Assembly (NCBI GenBank): GCA_016758965.1
Contig: JAEPRB010000089.1
Span: 62,001 to 126,000 of the forward strand
Length of the DNA: 64,000 bases
Reading direction: 5' to 3'
From: Circinella minor
Lineage: Eukaryota; Mucoromycota; Mucoromycetes; Mucorales; Lichtheimiaceae
Part shown: piece by piece, positions 33,086 to 44,244 of the stretch
Layout: each line of letters opens with the position of its first letter
Numbering within the stretch: the first letter of the stretch is position 1
Position numbers and translations under genes: made by a program
The notes under the pieces: generated by a model
The model's input: the letters and a program-made list of their open reading frames with translations, nothing else
What the model was told of the DNA's origin: nothing
Database searches by the model: none

Positions 33086-35697
33086 GATCTTAATTAAATA
33101 TATGTATATAATATGTTATTCATTGTTAAATGACAAAGACGCTATCTTACATAAAAGAGACCTATTATTACTTACCAAAAGTTAAGGAAAAGAAGTAAAG
33201 GATAGTAATAATCGTCCAAATGCGGAGTCGTTTGCATTATTTCTTCACCAATTTGCTGTTATCAACACACTGTATACTACACTAACATTTGCAATACGTA
33301 GGATCAAAAATGGCAATATTATGCTATGTGGCTTCTTACTCTTTAATAAAATATATAAAAAAGCAATAGTTCTCCTCAACCCCCTACTACGTTTCTCTAT
33401 ATGTTAACGTCATGAAATAAAAAAAAAATCTTAGACAAGCATGAAGTATAATAGCTTCTTAATCTGGAAATGGATACGCATTTAGTCGTTTATGAAAATG
33501 ACAAAAAGAGTCAATGGTTTTTTGTGCAGAGTTTTAGTTTCATGGTAGATCTCTGATAATACGTATATGAAGATATACATATGATGAGACGTTGCACAGA
33601 GACAATATAATTCTATCATCGGAACCATGATTACAATCCGTATGCCCTTTTTATTATAATAAATATCGAATTACGAACTGCTAATAAGCAACAAAATTTA
33701 TACAAGATGTGTCATTTCAGTGATATCGAACTATTCTGCTTCAATAAATGTAAAATTATCACCGAAATATATTAAAACACATCGTACATAGCAACTTCAC
33801 TAATTATTCATAAAACTAAAGTACTTCAATTTCTTTTTCACATGAATATATGAAGAGCACATTGTAATTAAATATTAAGAACAATGACTTGATTGCAAGA
33901 TTGTGAGAAGGCATAATAATTTTATATAGTAGTCTAAACTCCATTTATAGCTTCTTCACGTGAATAGTAATTTTACAGAGAGAATTACAGCAATCCCACA
34001 AACTTAACATGCTCCAGTAATATGCACATATAACTCAAACTCTAGTAGTTTAATAGTAATCGAAGGAGTTTAGTTGGGCTACTAATAGATCTTAGGTAGT
34101 CGCTCTTTTACTTCATGAGAACAATGACCATCAAGCTCGGTATTATTATTATTATTATTATTATTAGTAATGTGCCCGTAAAATTAGTTTCATAAAGCTA
34201 AAATCGTAAATCTATCTATATACATCTCTATGAGCTCTAGAAAATGGATGGGTAACGTTTAACTTACAATCTAATTTTACTGTACAATTAGTTACTATGT
34301 TACGTACAAAAAGGTGAGCACTATTTTAGCTGAGATTACCCAACAGTGACAATTTGACTTGAAAGTGGTCAGGATATCCATCACAACGAGAAAAAAAGCT
34401 TTAATCGAAATTTAAATGTCAATGTCAATACCAAAAGACGTAACGTAATTAAAAGTTTGCACACTCTATTACAGTGATAATTCCTACTTTACCTATATGT
34501 ATATAATTGATACACGTAGTAGTTAATTAGATCATGATCACCCTTCTCATCATAAAATCGATGAATAGATATAATTTATTTATTATTTAACTATCTTAAC
34601 TTATATCAAGATAAAGTTCTACACTATATTTCTTGCTCTTTTAGTAATATTTAAAAAAATGTTCCATTGTATAAAGCGGTAAAAACGAGCGAGATTACTG
34701 ACTATTGTTCATTTTGGGAATAATCTGGTAGAGCATGTAACAATTTTTCAATTTAGGATCTTCTTTTTTCATCTAGTGAAATTTTTTCATATATATATTA
34801 CATATACGAAAGATATTGCATGTGGGCCCATGGCTATCATCTAAAAATGTCAATTAGTCTGGTTTCATTATATTTATTATTAATATATTAAACACACCAT
34901 TCAGAAAAACATATGCTTAATAAAGAAACACCCCCACACTTAACATTTATATATGTGTACCTTTTGTTTTTTAGTATCTAGCTCTAATTATCATACTTAT
35001 AGTTACACTGCAGATCATTCACGGACCATGGAAAGTGGTATATGGTTAATTATAAAAAAAATGAAAATGGACAATCGATATTATCGACATGCTCCTGTCC
35101 TGATTTTGAATACTCTCATAAACTTGTGTAAACATATATTTTTGATAAATCGTATAAAAATTATTCCATACCAAGTCCAACATATAACTACACAAAATAA
35201 TCAAGTATCATCACCATCACTATCCTCTGGAACAAGACTTTTAGATTTACAAGACGCTACATTTCAAGAATACAATAGAAACGCAAAATTATTTTTAGAA
35301 CAAATAGAAGCAATTTAATCCTCAATAAGGACCAGAAAAACAGAAATAAAATGTTATCGAGCTTTATTATTATATTCTTAATTTTATTGTTTTTGGTGTG
35401 TTGTGTTTACTTAACAATTCGTGTCAGGGGGCATAATAGTTTTGTTTTGCACCTTAGTAAATACGACACAATTATTTCTTCTTGGAAACCTGACATTGGA
35501 TGTGACTTAATTCTTTTTGGTGTTTAAGGTAGTTCATATAGTGCCAAACTTGTAAAAAAATTAAAAAAAAGCGTTTCGCTATTTCGTTGATCTTGGCTTA
35601 GCCAACAAATTAAACTTGATTCTTCATATTAAATTATTTTTTCATTTCTTTTAATTTAAAAAAGCCCTCTAAAAAAGAGGTATAGAACCCTCTCAAA
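33086..35697. other. AT-rich intergenic region before the transposon cluster
   Basis: No gene is firmly supported. There is an (ATT)n array near 34140-34168. A 121-codon plus-strand frame at 34953-35318 ends in a protein-like stretch (LDLQDATFQEYNRNAKLFLE) and could be the last exon of an otherwise decayed gene. Confidence 0.45.
34953..35318 (+). CDS. Doubtful hypothetical protein or terminal exon
   Basis: I do not recognise it. The C-terminal 45 codons have balanced composition (SSPSLSSGTRLLDLQDATF and then a charged helix), unlike the AT-driven frames around it. The N-terminal part is weak and could be intron: a TTTTTTAG acceptor-like site lies near 34973. It may be the last exon of a gene whose upstream part I cannot find, or a relic near the transposon cluster. 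Confidence 0.25.
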   Translation: MCTFCFLVSSSNYHTYSYTADHSRTMESGIWLIIKKMKMDNRYYRHAPVLILNTLINLCKHIFLINRIKIIPYQVQHITTQNNQVSSPSLSSGTRLLDLQDATFQEYNRNAKLFLEQIEAI

Positions 35698-37879
35698 GTA
35701 GATTGTAAAGCAAAAATTGAATGTAGAATTTTACTTGACAATACTTGTGAAATTATTTATCATTGGCAGCACTCCTCGCATGATCCCACAGAGTATTCAG
35801 AATTAAAGAAATCACGTCTCCCTATTGAAGTAAAGAACTGGATAAATGAGCATGTTGAAAAAAACATGGATTGGAAATCAATCAAAGATATGTTACGTTT
35901 ATCACGTAAAGAATTACAAGAGGTTAGTGAATTATAAATTAAAACAGTTCTTTATGGGTTGATTTTATCTAACAACTTTTATATTTTTTTTAGGCTGAAA
36001 ATGATGATTCCAAAGTTCCATTATCTTTATTAGTTAATGCATCTGATGTTCAAAATGCTATCTTAGCAAAGCTTTCGAAGTTGTCAAGAAAAGCTTATAT
36101 TGATAAAGAAAGTGTTTTGTTGTGGTTTGATGAATTACGTAAAAGAGAATATCATGTTCTTCAACATATTTATTCTAATTCATTTGTAATTGCATGGGTA
36201 TCGCCATGGCAAAAATTGGTGAGTAGTAATAGGCATTGTTGGACAGAGCTATATGGTGTTAGATGGATGTATGATCGAGCTTATATATTAAAAAATCTTA
36301 TTTGTTATTTAGATTTTACAAAAACAAGAAGATATATGTATTGATTCAACTCACAAAACTTGTAAATCATTTTTGAATGATAAAGACTGTTATTTATTTA
36401 CAATTGTTGCAAAGAATAGTTCAACAAACATAGACTGTCCAATGGGATTTATGATAACTAATACGGAAACATCTGAAACTGTATCCATGTGGTTAGAATG
36501 GTTGAAAAAAGAAGTTGAATTTACCCCAAAAACGATAATGAGAGACTGCAGTCCTATTGAAATTAATGCAATTCGAGTTGTTTTTCAAGAATCTGTTCGT
36601 ATTCTTCTCTGCCATTGGCACATAAAGCGTGCATGGGATAAAAAGATTAAAAAAGATGTAAGTATTGTTATAGCCATTGATTTGTTTTAGTCCTATACTT
36701 ACACTCTATATATATATAATGTAGGTCAAGGCGTCAACTGGTACTAAAGATTCAATGGTCTTACGAAGTGAAGCGCATGCTGACTTAAATAAGTTAATGT
36801 ATTGTGAAAACCAAGATGATTTTGAAGTTTTGTTGAATGAATTTGTTATTAAATGGAGAGATAACAAAGGCTGTCTTGAGTTTTATGCGTATACGTTGTG
36901 ACGTTGGTACCCCAAGAAAGAATTGTGGTGTAAAGCATGGTGTTCGTCTTGGTCATTCCATACAAATAATTATGTTGAAAGTTGGCATAACCAGTTGAAG
37001 TCTTTTTATCTTGGTCGTTCTCGCTGTTGTCGTGTAGATCGAATTATTTATACATTAGTTGAACTTGTAGAAATGGATTATCGTCAAGATGCTTTACAAG
37101 TCAAATATGGGTTTAAACATATGTATTTGTCTGATCACGAAAAACAAAGAAAAAAAGAAGCGAATAAAGTCGCTCTTGATGTTGCTAATAGTATGGTTAT
37201 ATTTGAAAATGATGTTGTAATGGTGTAAGACCATTACGACGATATGTTCAACCATGAGGCTGTTGATCTACATGCTTATCCGCGGAATACTAAGGATAGA
37301 CGATACATGTTCTTAAATTTAGCAAAGATCAAACGTAAGTACTATGTAAACATTTAGCATTAATAAAAGTAGTTTTTAACACTTTAATTTACTCTTCTCG
37401 CAGATATAGACATATCCATTTCGCAAATGAAGCTAATGCTTCGTCTTTTTATTATCTTTATCGCAACAATAGCCATATTTTATGCAGGAAATTCAAGGAT
37501 ATCTCCATTAAACCTAGTCGCGTAAATGGGGTGGACGTCAGTTATGTAAGTAACAAGTGTTTTTAACATTGTTAACTAAAAAAAATACTAATACAGTTCA
37601 GAAACGCAGGATATTTCCTTATGTCAAAGGAGATTAGATGAAGATACTTTTGGATGGTGTACTTGTTTGATTCCTTCTCCTTCCTCAACTGTCAATACCA
37701 TCAATAGCAACGCCAACAATGATACCAGCAATGAAAATATCCCTGTTGCTTCCCCAAATGTCAATACTACCAAGAAACACAACACGCCTTTGAAAAGATT
37801 GATCCAGGAGTTGGAAGACGAGATAAAAGAAGATGAAGAAAGATTGGAAAGAAAGAAAAGAAAATTTAAAAGGGAATGA
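35698..37879 (+). pseudogene. Broken MULE-type (Mutator-like) transposase with an N-terminal FAR1/GCM1-like zinc domain
   Basis: Readable exons are about 35698-35922, 35994-36218, 36313-36657, 36725-37335 and further pieces to 37879. The first has a Cys/His zinc-domain pattern (VDCKAKIECR then IYHWQHSSHDP). The MULE transposase core follows: DICIDSTHKTCKS (first catalytic Asp), then PKTIMRDCSPIEINAI (second Asp) and LLCHWHIKRAWDKKIKK. Downstream come HTNNYVESWHNQLKSFYLG and DYRQDALQVKYGFKHM. In-frame stops at 36899-36901 (TGA) and 37226-37228 (TAA) interrupt otherwise continuous homology, so it is inactive as read. The tail at 37600-37879 is Asn/Thr-rich then a charged coil (ELEDEIKEDEERLERKKRK), and its stop codon falls inside the neighbouring inverted repeat. 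Confidence 0.75.
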
Positions 37880-39395
37880 CTACGTACGGGCGCGCCAAAA
37901 ATTCATAATCAGACAAGGGGCGTGAAGTGTAACCAGAACAACAATAAGCTTAGCTTAGCTATAAATCATTATATCATTACCCTTTTTCTTTATTTTATAT
38001 TTTTAATTCTTATTCTAAGTTTGACCAGTTCGTAATACTGGTGAGTATTTTTATTATTATAACCCTATCAATTATTTTGTCTAACATATCAAATAAAGGT
38101 CATTTTAAGTGAATTTATATTTATTACGGGTCAGGCGCGCTAATTCTGAGCGGGCACTTTAGTAACATGGCGCGCCCTTCGTCTGTTTTATTTATGCTTG
38201 CTCTTGTTCAAGTCTGCTATAATATATGAAACGTGTCTTATTTAAACTGGGTTTTCCTCTACTTTAAATAAAAGAAGTATGAATAAAATCAACCCATTTG
38301 AAGATCTATTAAAATATATTGTATATATATCAAATTAAATTAAGGATGAATTCCTAAAGTAAAAAATCATATACTGTTTTTATTTTTATTTTTGTTTTTG
38401 TTTTTGTTTTTGAAGGCTTCAGTAATGACATTTTGAAATATTTATGTAATGGAAATATTGTACTTATACTAATATTTGATGTTTATATATTAATACGTAT
38501 AAGCTTGCTATTACGGGATCCATCGACAAGCAGGATTTTTCAACATAAGTTCATTCTAACAAAAAAATAACATTTGAAGACTATACCCGCTATCTTTTAT
38601 ACAAAGTGTTTTTGTGCTTAAGGCTTGTGCTTGACTCATTCAACAAGATTACAACAATATTTCATATGAGGATGCAATAGAAGTCTTGTTTAAGAATCAA
38701 AACCTTGGCTCTGGAGTCTACCATGAGCTATAAGACGAAGCTATGACTTTTAAAAGTGATTTCTATAAGCTATTTTTATTCATATTTATGTTGATTTGAT
38801 TTTTTTTTAATCGTTTTGTACTATTATATTAGTGTCATCTTTTTTTTTCGTTCTACTATGTATGACCCATATTCTTTCTTCTCTATTTATATGGTATCTT
38901 CTTACTTCGTAATCTGTATTATATGAATTATTCCTTTATCCTATGTAAATAATCCTTTTTTCAGCTGCTCTTATGACCCTACCCATTCAATATTGTAATT
39001 CATATATTCTCTTCTTGTACTTTCGTTTATTTATGACACAGCATAATATATTATGTACGTATTACTGATATATGCCCACATTTAGTACCACTTTTTAATC
39101 TATGCCTTACTGCTTCGCTTCTTTGTTATTGGCTTCTTTGTATAGTTACAATATATTGCATTCTTTTATAATTTTTTGCTTCAGTGATTTTTAAATGTAT
39201 TTTATGGGCAGAAATGGAAAGAAACTCTATGTTCAATTGACACAGTATGTTAGATATATTGTTAATAAGTATTTTCGAGATTGTGAATATCTTGAAGGGT
39301 AGACGAAGGGCGCGCCATGTTACTAAAGTGCCCGCTCAGAATTGGCGCGTCCCTCGTCTGATTATGAATTTTTGGCGCGCCCGTAGTCATTCCCA
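37873..39395. mobile_element. DNA element with ~94-bp terminal inverted repeats rich in GGCGCGCC
   Basis: The right arm (39301-39394) read on the minus strand begins gggaatgactacgggcgcgc and matches the left arm in two blocks: 37873-37921 and 38133-38185. The left arm carries four extra bases (tacg, within gactacgtacggg) and is split by about 210 bases of unrelated sequence. Each arm has three GGCGCGCC-like boxes. About 1.1 kb of AT-rich interior (38186-39300) has no transposase. Flanks show similar but imperfect A/T strings (aatttaaaa and aattaaaat), possibly a degraded 9-bp target duplication. It could be a non-autonomous MULE or another class. Confidence 0.65.
38378..38415. repeat. (TTTTTA)n/(TTTTTG)n simple repeat
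   Basis: Tandem tttttat and tttttg units inside the inverted-repeat element. The same unit type recurs in the desert at 18790-18905. Confidence 0.7.
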
Positions 39396-39939
39396 ATTAA
39401 AATTGTTGCAAGATGCATATGAATGTTAATGGCTTTCTTTATTTATAAATCCCATCTTTCTTACATTATATGACGAATAAAATTATGAAAATATTACGGT
39501 ATACACTATAATTAGCTGCAAAAGCATAAGCCAAACGATTTCAGACAAATAAAATGCAGCATATATTCGCCCACTCCTTTTGCCCTTTTTTCATAACTAT
39601 ATTTTACATCTTTGCACAATTATATGAATTCAAAGTCCTGATTCAGTTATGGTAATAACCAATGTACTTTAAGGTTATAATTGTAACTAAGCTCGAGAAA
39701 AAGGAACGTAAGCTTTATTACCAATTGTCTATATTTAAGATCTTTTATACGTTTGCTTAATAAAGTAACCCTTTTTCAAAGTCTTGTTCAATTTATTGGT
39801 TTTTTTATACATTTTTTACGTAAGACCCTGTATTTGTATACGACAAACTAGGATTATTGGCACAGACGACAGGACCGTACCTCAAGAAACAAAAGATAGC
39901 GTTGTCCCTGAGCCCTAAAGTGAAGCTAAAGTAGAAAAT

Positions 39940-40700
39940 GTAACTGAGAAAGGTTCACTTGTTGTTGAAAATGATGCTAATAACCAGCAGTTAGCTTATT
40001 ACGGAAATATGGGCCTGAGAATATCAAAAGTTATTTATCAACTTATGCAGAAAGAGGGTGGTGCTGTTGCAAATCATGCAAAATCCTGTTTATTCCACGT
40101 TATGCTGCTTATGAAATACTCAAACAGTGGAATGAAAGCGATGGAACTGCCATTCCCATCGATTACATAAAGAAGCCTTCCAAGATCAATGGATCCGTAA
40201 AAACAGACAACTGTAAAATAACACAGGAACATACTGACTTGCTCGTAGATTTCGTTGAAAAAAATCCATGTGTCACAGTTAGCATAGGAAGAGAAGAGCT
40301 TTACAAACTGCTTCAAGACGTTGACATATTTAAAAGTAAACTGAGGAAATATATGAAAGAAAAAGTTAGACTGTCGCTGAAAAGTCTACACATTAACACT
40401 ATGCAGTTAGATGCTGCACGAATTATTAAACCTCGCTTCAAAACTGAATGGACGGTTGTCGGTAAGGGTTTTCAGAAAAGTTGTGTGTTTATCGGCGAGG
40501 CAGGATTCAACTCTTATCAAATCAGAAATAGGGTTTGGTCTGTTAAATGTACTCTAGCAATAGTAAAAGTTCCAACATAAAGGGGTGTTAGTCTCAGTAT
40601 CGTCAGGTGTATTTCTCCATTCCCAATTTCATACGCTTTTCAAAAATGGTCGTGGGAGCGACGCATCCAAAAAAAAACAAAAAACAAAACAAAGATGAAT
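39940..40700 (+). pseudogene. Tc1/IS630-like transposase relic (copy 1)
   Basis: From about 40058 to 40580 one frame reads through a helix-turn-helix region (KNPCVTVSIGREELYKLL, KLRKYMKEKVRLSLKSL) into the catalytic-domain start CVFIGEAGFNSYQIRNRVWS. In intact members the first catalytic Asp sits in FxDEAGFN; here it is Gly (FIGEAGFN), so the catalytic residue is lost. A stop at 40578-40580 is followed in frame by the expected continuation RGVSLSI. Upstream, a frame change near 40055-40060 is needed to join earlier coding-like sequence. It is an old inactive copy. Confidence 0.65.
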
Positions 40701-40879
40701 GTTGATCACTTTCCATTGTCAAAGCCCCCGAAAGGGACTCATGCAAACAACACGTTCGAGAAACACTTACGGTCCACACTGATCTTACAAAACTCTTTTT
40801 CTTTCAGAATGGTGACCCAACCAAGTTTTACTTTGGCCTGGGTGTCATAACTGTAGAGCCGCAACAAAATTAGTTGCAC

Positions 40880-41070
40880 CAGGCAAAAAAGAAAGAAGAA
40901 ACCACACGAAGCGCCTTATAAGCTTCATACAAGCACATCCTACCACTGTTCTCGAGGATATTAAAATGAACTCCTGCAAGCAATTCAGTAATTTGAGCAT
41001 TCCTACAGATAAAAAAAAAACTTTCTACTGTCAGAGTAAGCGAAAGAGTGTTTGCGCATCAATGAAATAA
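40880..41070 (+). pseudogene. Tc1/IS630-like transposase fragment (copy 2, N-terminal region)
   Basis: A short frame reads APGKKERRNHTKRLISFIQ and then HPTTVLEDIKMNSCKQF, matching the N-terminal helix-turn-helix stretch that typically precedes the catalytic core in fungal Tc1-like elements. Because it repeats a region already present in copy 1, it must come from a different insertion. No catalytic domain follows. Confidence 0.45.
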
Positions 41071-41379
41071 GGTCTTAAAGTGCGTTTTAGATCCCAACAA
41101 GAACTATGTCTATAAGGGATTTTTTTTTAGAATTTTACTCTTTTTCTGGAACTGGTCCGGGTGAACCAAAGGAAAAAAAATCGAACGATAGTCATAGTAG
41201 TACATTTCATCTGAACTCTCATCGTTAGCCAAGTAAGGCCATTTTAGACGAAAAAGATCTCAACTAATTTCTCAACTATCTTAAAGATAATTAAGTATGT
41301 CTAGAAAATAATCATACTCGTCTCAATTAGGCACATTGGTTCGTCTAAAAAAAATATGCTCGTCCAAAAATAAATTTAG

Positions 41380-41690
41380 TTGGACTAGAAAAAATACAAA
41401 ATCGTCTCAAGACTATAGGACGCCCAAAAATTATTGAACCTGAAGGAGAAGAACTAGCAGAGGCGACCAAAGCTTAGTGTCTGACTTCTATTACAAGTAT
41501 CTCACTGCCACCATAGATCAGTTGATGGATCAGATGACTAGTAGCTCTAAGGAATTGAGAAATTCAAAAATAACGCTCTACTGTTATATGGCTGACTTAT
41601 GGATTTTCACCATTAAAAAGGTTCAATTGGAGCTTGTAGAAAGAAACACCCCAGAAAGTCGAAAAAGAAACAATGGTTGTTTGTTCTATT
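41380..41690 (+). pseudogene. Tc1/IS630-like transposase fragment (copy 3)
   Basis: The stretch reads RPKIIEPEGEELAEATKA, then a stop, then TATIDQLMDQMTSSSKEL and KKVQLELVERNTPESRKRN. The last piece is the conserved hinge between the DNA-binding and DDE domains (QLEPxERNS in relatives). The sequence degenerates after about 41690. Confidence 0.45.
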
Positions 41691-42014
41691 TCCGGATCCA
41701 AACGCACCAGATTTTTTTTTTGCCAAGTCATCTTTGAAGGGTTTGCACGCTATTCCATTATTTAATAAAACAATTATATATGCGACATATTTTTTTTTGA
41801 AAAGCACGACACTATATTTTTTGGGAGATTGTAGGAGATCAAAGCAGCTCAATTTTTACTAAAAAGGAAAGCAGGATCGGCATTTCCCAAATCAAAACAT
41901 ATTTGATCTAATAAGCATATACATCATTCACTATTGGTATGATATGTGTGAAAAAAAAACGAGTTATCGTCTCTAGATGTTATCTAAGAACATAGTTGAA
42001 AATAAATGTATTTA

Positions 42015-42197
42015 TTAGAGAAATTGCTGTTGTCTCCCCGATTTCGTGAACAGAATACTATCAAGTTTATCTCCAGCAAGATTCAGCTGTGTACTTTCTG
42101 ACATAAGCTTCTCACGATCGATAATAATAGGCCTGTACTCCTCATTTGGATTTGCTATTAATTGATGATCACACACTACTTGATTATGAAACATCAA
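42015..42197 (-). other. Unidentified protein-like fragment
   Basis: A minus-strand frame ends in a well-composed 50-residue stretch (NPNEEYRPIIIDREKLMSES, then LDSILFTKSGRQQQFL). An acceptor-like TTAG lies just upstream at about 42228-42231. It could be a last exon or a relic. I could not assign a family. Confidence 0.25.
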
Positions 42198-42885
42198 AGT
42201 AGCGTGCGTTGATTTTTTCTTTTTTACCTAATGATTTGACATAATATCTTTTTATAAAAAAAAACACGAGATTGTTTATTGCAATTTTATTCCTGGTGTT
42301 GTTTTGTAGGTTACACACCGTGAGCACGGAGCAGGCAAGTGAACGCATGTTGGTGACTATACAATGTAATAATTTACGTACTAAAAGTACTGTATTTTTT
42401 TATTACACCTTTCCACTTATTATACTATAATTATTAATATTGCTTTACTATGGGTTGGGCAGTGAAAAAGAAAATTGAATTGTTGCCAAATTACCATTTT
42501 TATCATACCAACCAAGAAGTAAAAAGTGATTTCCAGTTTTTTTACTTGTGACATTTTTTTTGTTATAAGCACGCATGTATTATGTCAGATTTTTGCTGTC
42601 ATATGATATATATATATAGCTTAATAAACCTACTTGACATGTTTTCAAAACTGTGAGGTGGGACATTTAAAGGTGATACAAACAAAACGCTTTACTGATT
42701 TTGTTGATGTCCGATCTGATTGGAGAAAAACGGAATATAGAGTTCAGCAAATTTCTTTTCTCTTTTTTATTTTTGCTTCCACTTTCTTTGCTTCTTTCGC
42801 GTTTCTGCAAGTTGCCAAACAACGCTCTTTTTAACAGGTCTGTTAAGTTTCTCTTTCTCCTTTCCTTTGTACCTCTTTACTCTTG

Positions 42886-44244
42886 ATGAGATTGGTTATT
42901 CGTTCAGACTATGATGAAGTCTCAAGCTATGCTGGCAAGTATTTTATTCTTTTTTTCTCTTTTTTATAATCTGCACAACTTCTGTGATAAAAATAAGATA
43001 AGTGGTTTTTTCTCACCCTTTTTCTTTTGTAAAAATAATAAATAAAACATTAGCCAACTACGTAAAGGAACGTATAAAACAATTTGGTCCAACACCAGAG
43101 CGACCTTTTGTTCTTGGATTACCAACGGGCTCTTCGCCAGTTGGAACATATCAAAAATTAATCACCCTCTATAGAGAAGGGCAACTTAGTTTTGAAAACG
43201 TTGTGACGTTTAACATGGACGAATATGTTGGTCTTCCGCGTGACCATCCAGAATCATATTACTCATTTATGTGGAATAATTTATTTGTACATATCGACAT
43301 CAAACCTGAAAACGTTAATATTTTGGATGGAAATGCACCAGACTTGGACGAAGAATGCAAACGATTTGAAGCAAAAATAGCATCACTTGGTGGTATCGAG
43401 CTTTTTTTAAGTGGAATTGGACCCGATGGACATATTGCTTTTAATGAACCTGGTTCGTCATTGACATCACGTACACGTGTAAAAACGCTTGCATATGAAA
43501 CGATTATTGCAAATACTCGGTTTTTTGATGGCGATGTGGCCAAAGTGCCCAAACTGGCATTGACTGTCGGTGTTGCGTAGGTTCTTTTGAAAAAATCTTT
43601 ATTATATATTTGGCGCAAGTTTATAATGTGCACAAACTTAAACTGATATTTGATTCTTGTCTAGTACTATCATGGACGCTCGTGAAGTTATGGTTATTAT
43701 TACTGGTGCACATAAGGTACCCAAAAAAAAACACTATCAAAATGCATGTGATTTTGTTCTTGCTAATAAGTTTATTATTACATGCAGGCTATTGCGCTCG
43801 GAAAATGTGTCGAAGAAAGTGTTAGCCACATGTGGACCGTGTCAGCTATTCAACTCCATCCAAAAGGTATTATTGTGTGTGACGAAGATGCAACATTGGA
43901 GCTGCATGTCAAGGTAATAAACATCATTTATATGTATTTATATGTGTTATGCTACATATACCAAATACTTGTTCAACCATGACTAAAAAATATGTTTGAA
44001 TTCTCAGACTGTTAAATATTTCAAGTCGATTGAACATGTTCACCATACACTCATTGGTGCCGATAATATTTCACTGCAAGGTAATGCAATGCTTTGAAAA
44101 TAAAAAACGATTTGAAATCTGACCTTACACAAGCATTAACTCTTTTTTCTCTTCGTTAATGGTTACTTATAAATAGGCGGTATCAAACAATTAAAAAGTA
44201 ACGTAACGGGTGAGCAGCTGGTTATGCAAAGCCCATACGAATAA
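42886..44244 (+). CDS. Glucosamine-6-phosphate deaminase/isomerase
   Basis: Six exons (42886-42934, 43054-43576, 43665-43716, 43788-43913, 44008-44080, 44177-44244) give about 296 residues, near the length of animal GNPDA1. The enzyme converts glucosamine-6-phosphate to fructose-6-phosphate and ammonia in amino-sugar (chitin/GlcNAc) catabolism. Conserved motifs are [35 protein letters not shown] (active-site Asp), [20 protein letters not shown] (catalytic His) and [28 protein letters not shown] and [17 protein letters not shown] close the fold. Intron 1 has a GC donor (GCTG|GCAAGT); this join gives [11 protein letters not shown], aligned with the family. Downstream is a long desert. Confidence 0.93.

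Noticed and set aside
35330..35697. Search for a left copy of the GGCGCGCC arm ahead of the MULE
   Set aside because: No GGCGCGCC or gggaatgactac-like sequence was found there, so the MULE cannot be delimited by these arms from this window.
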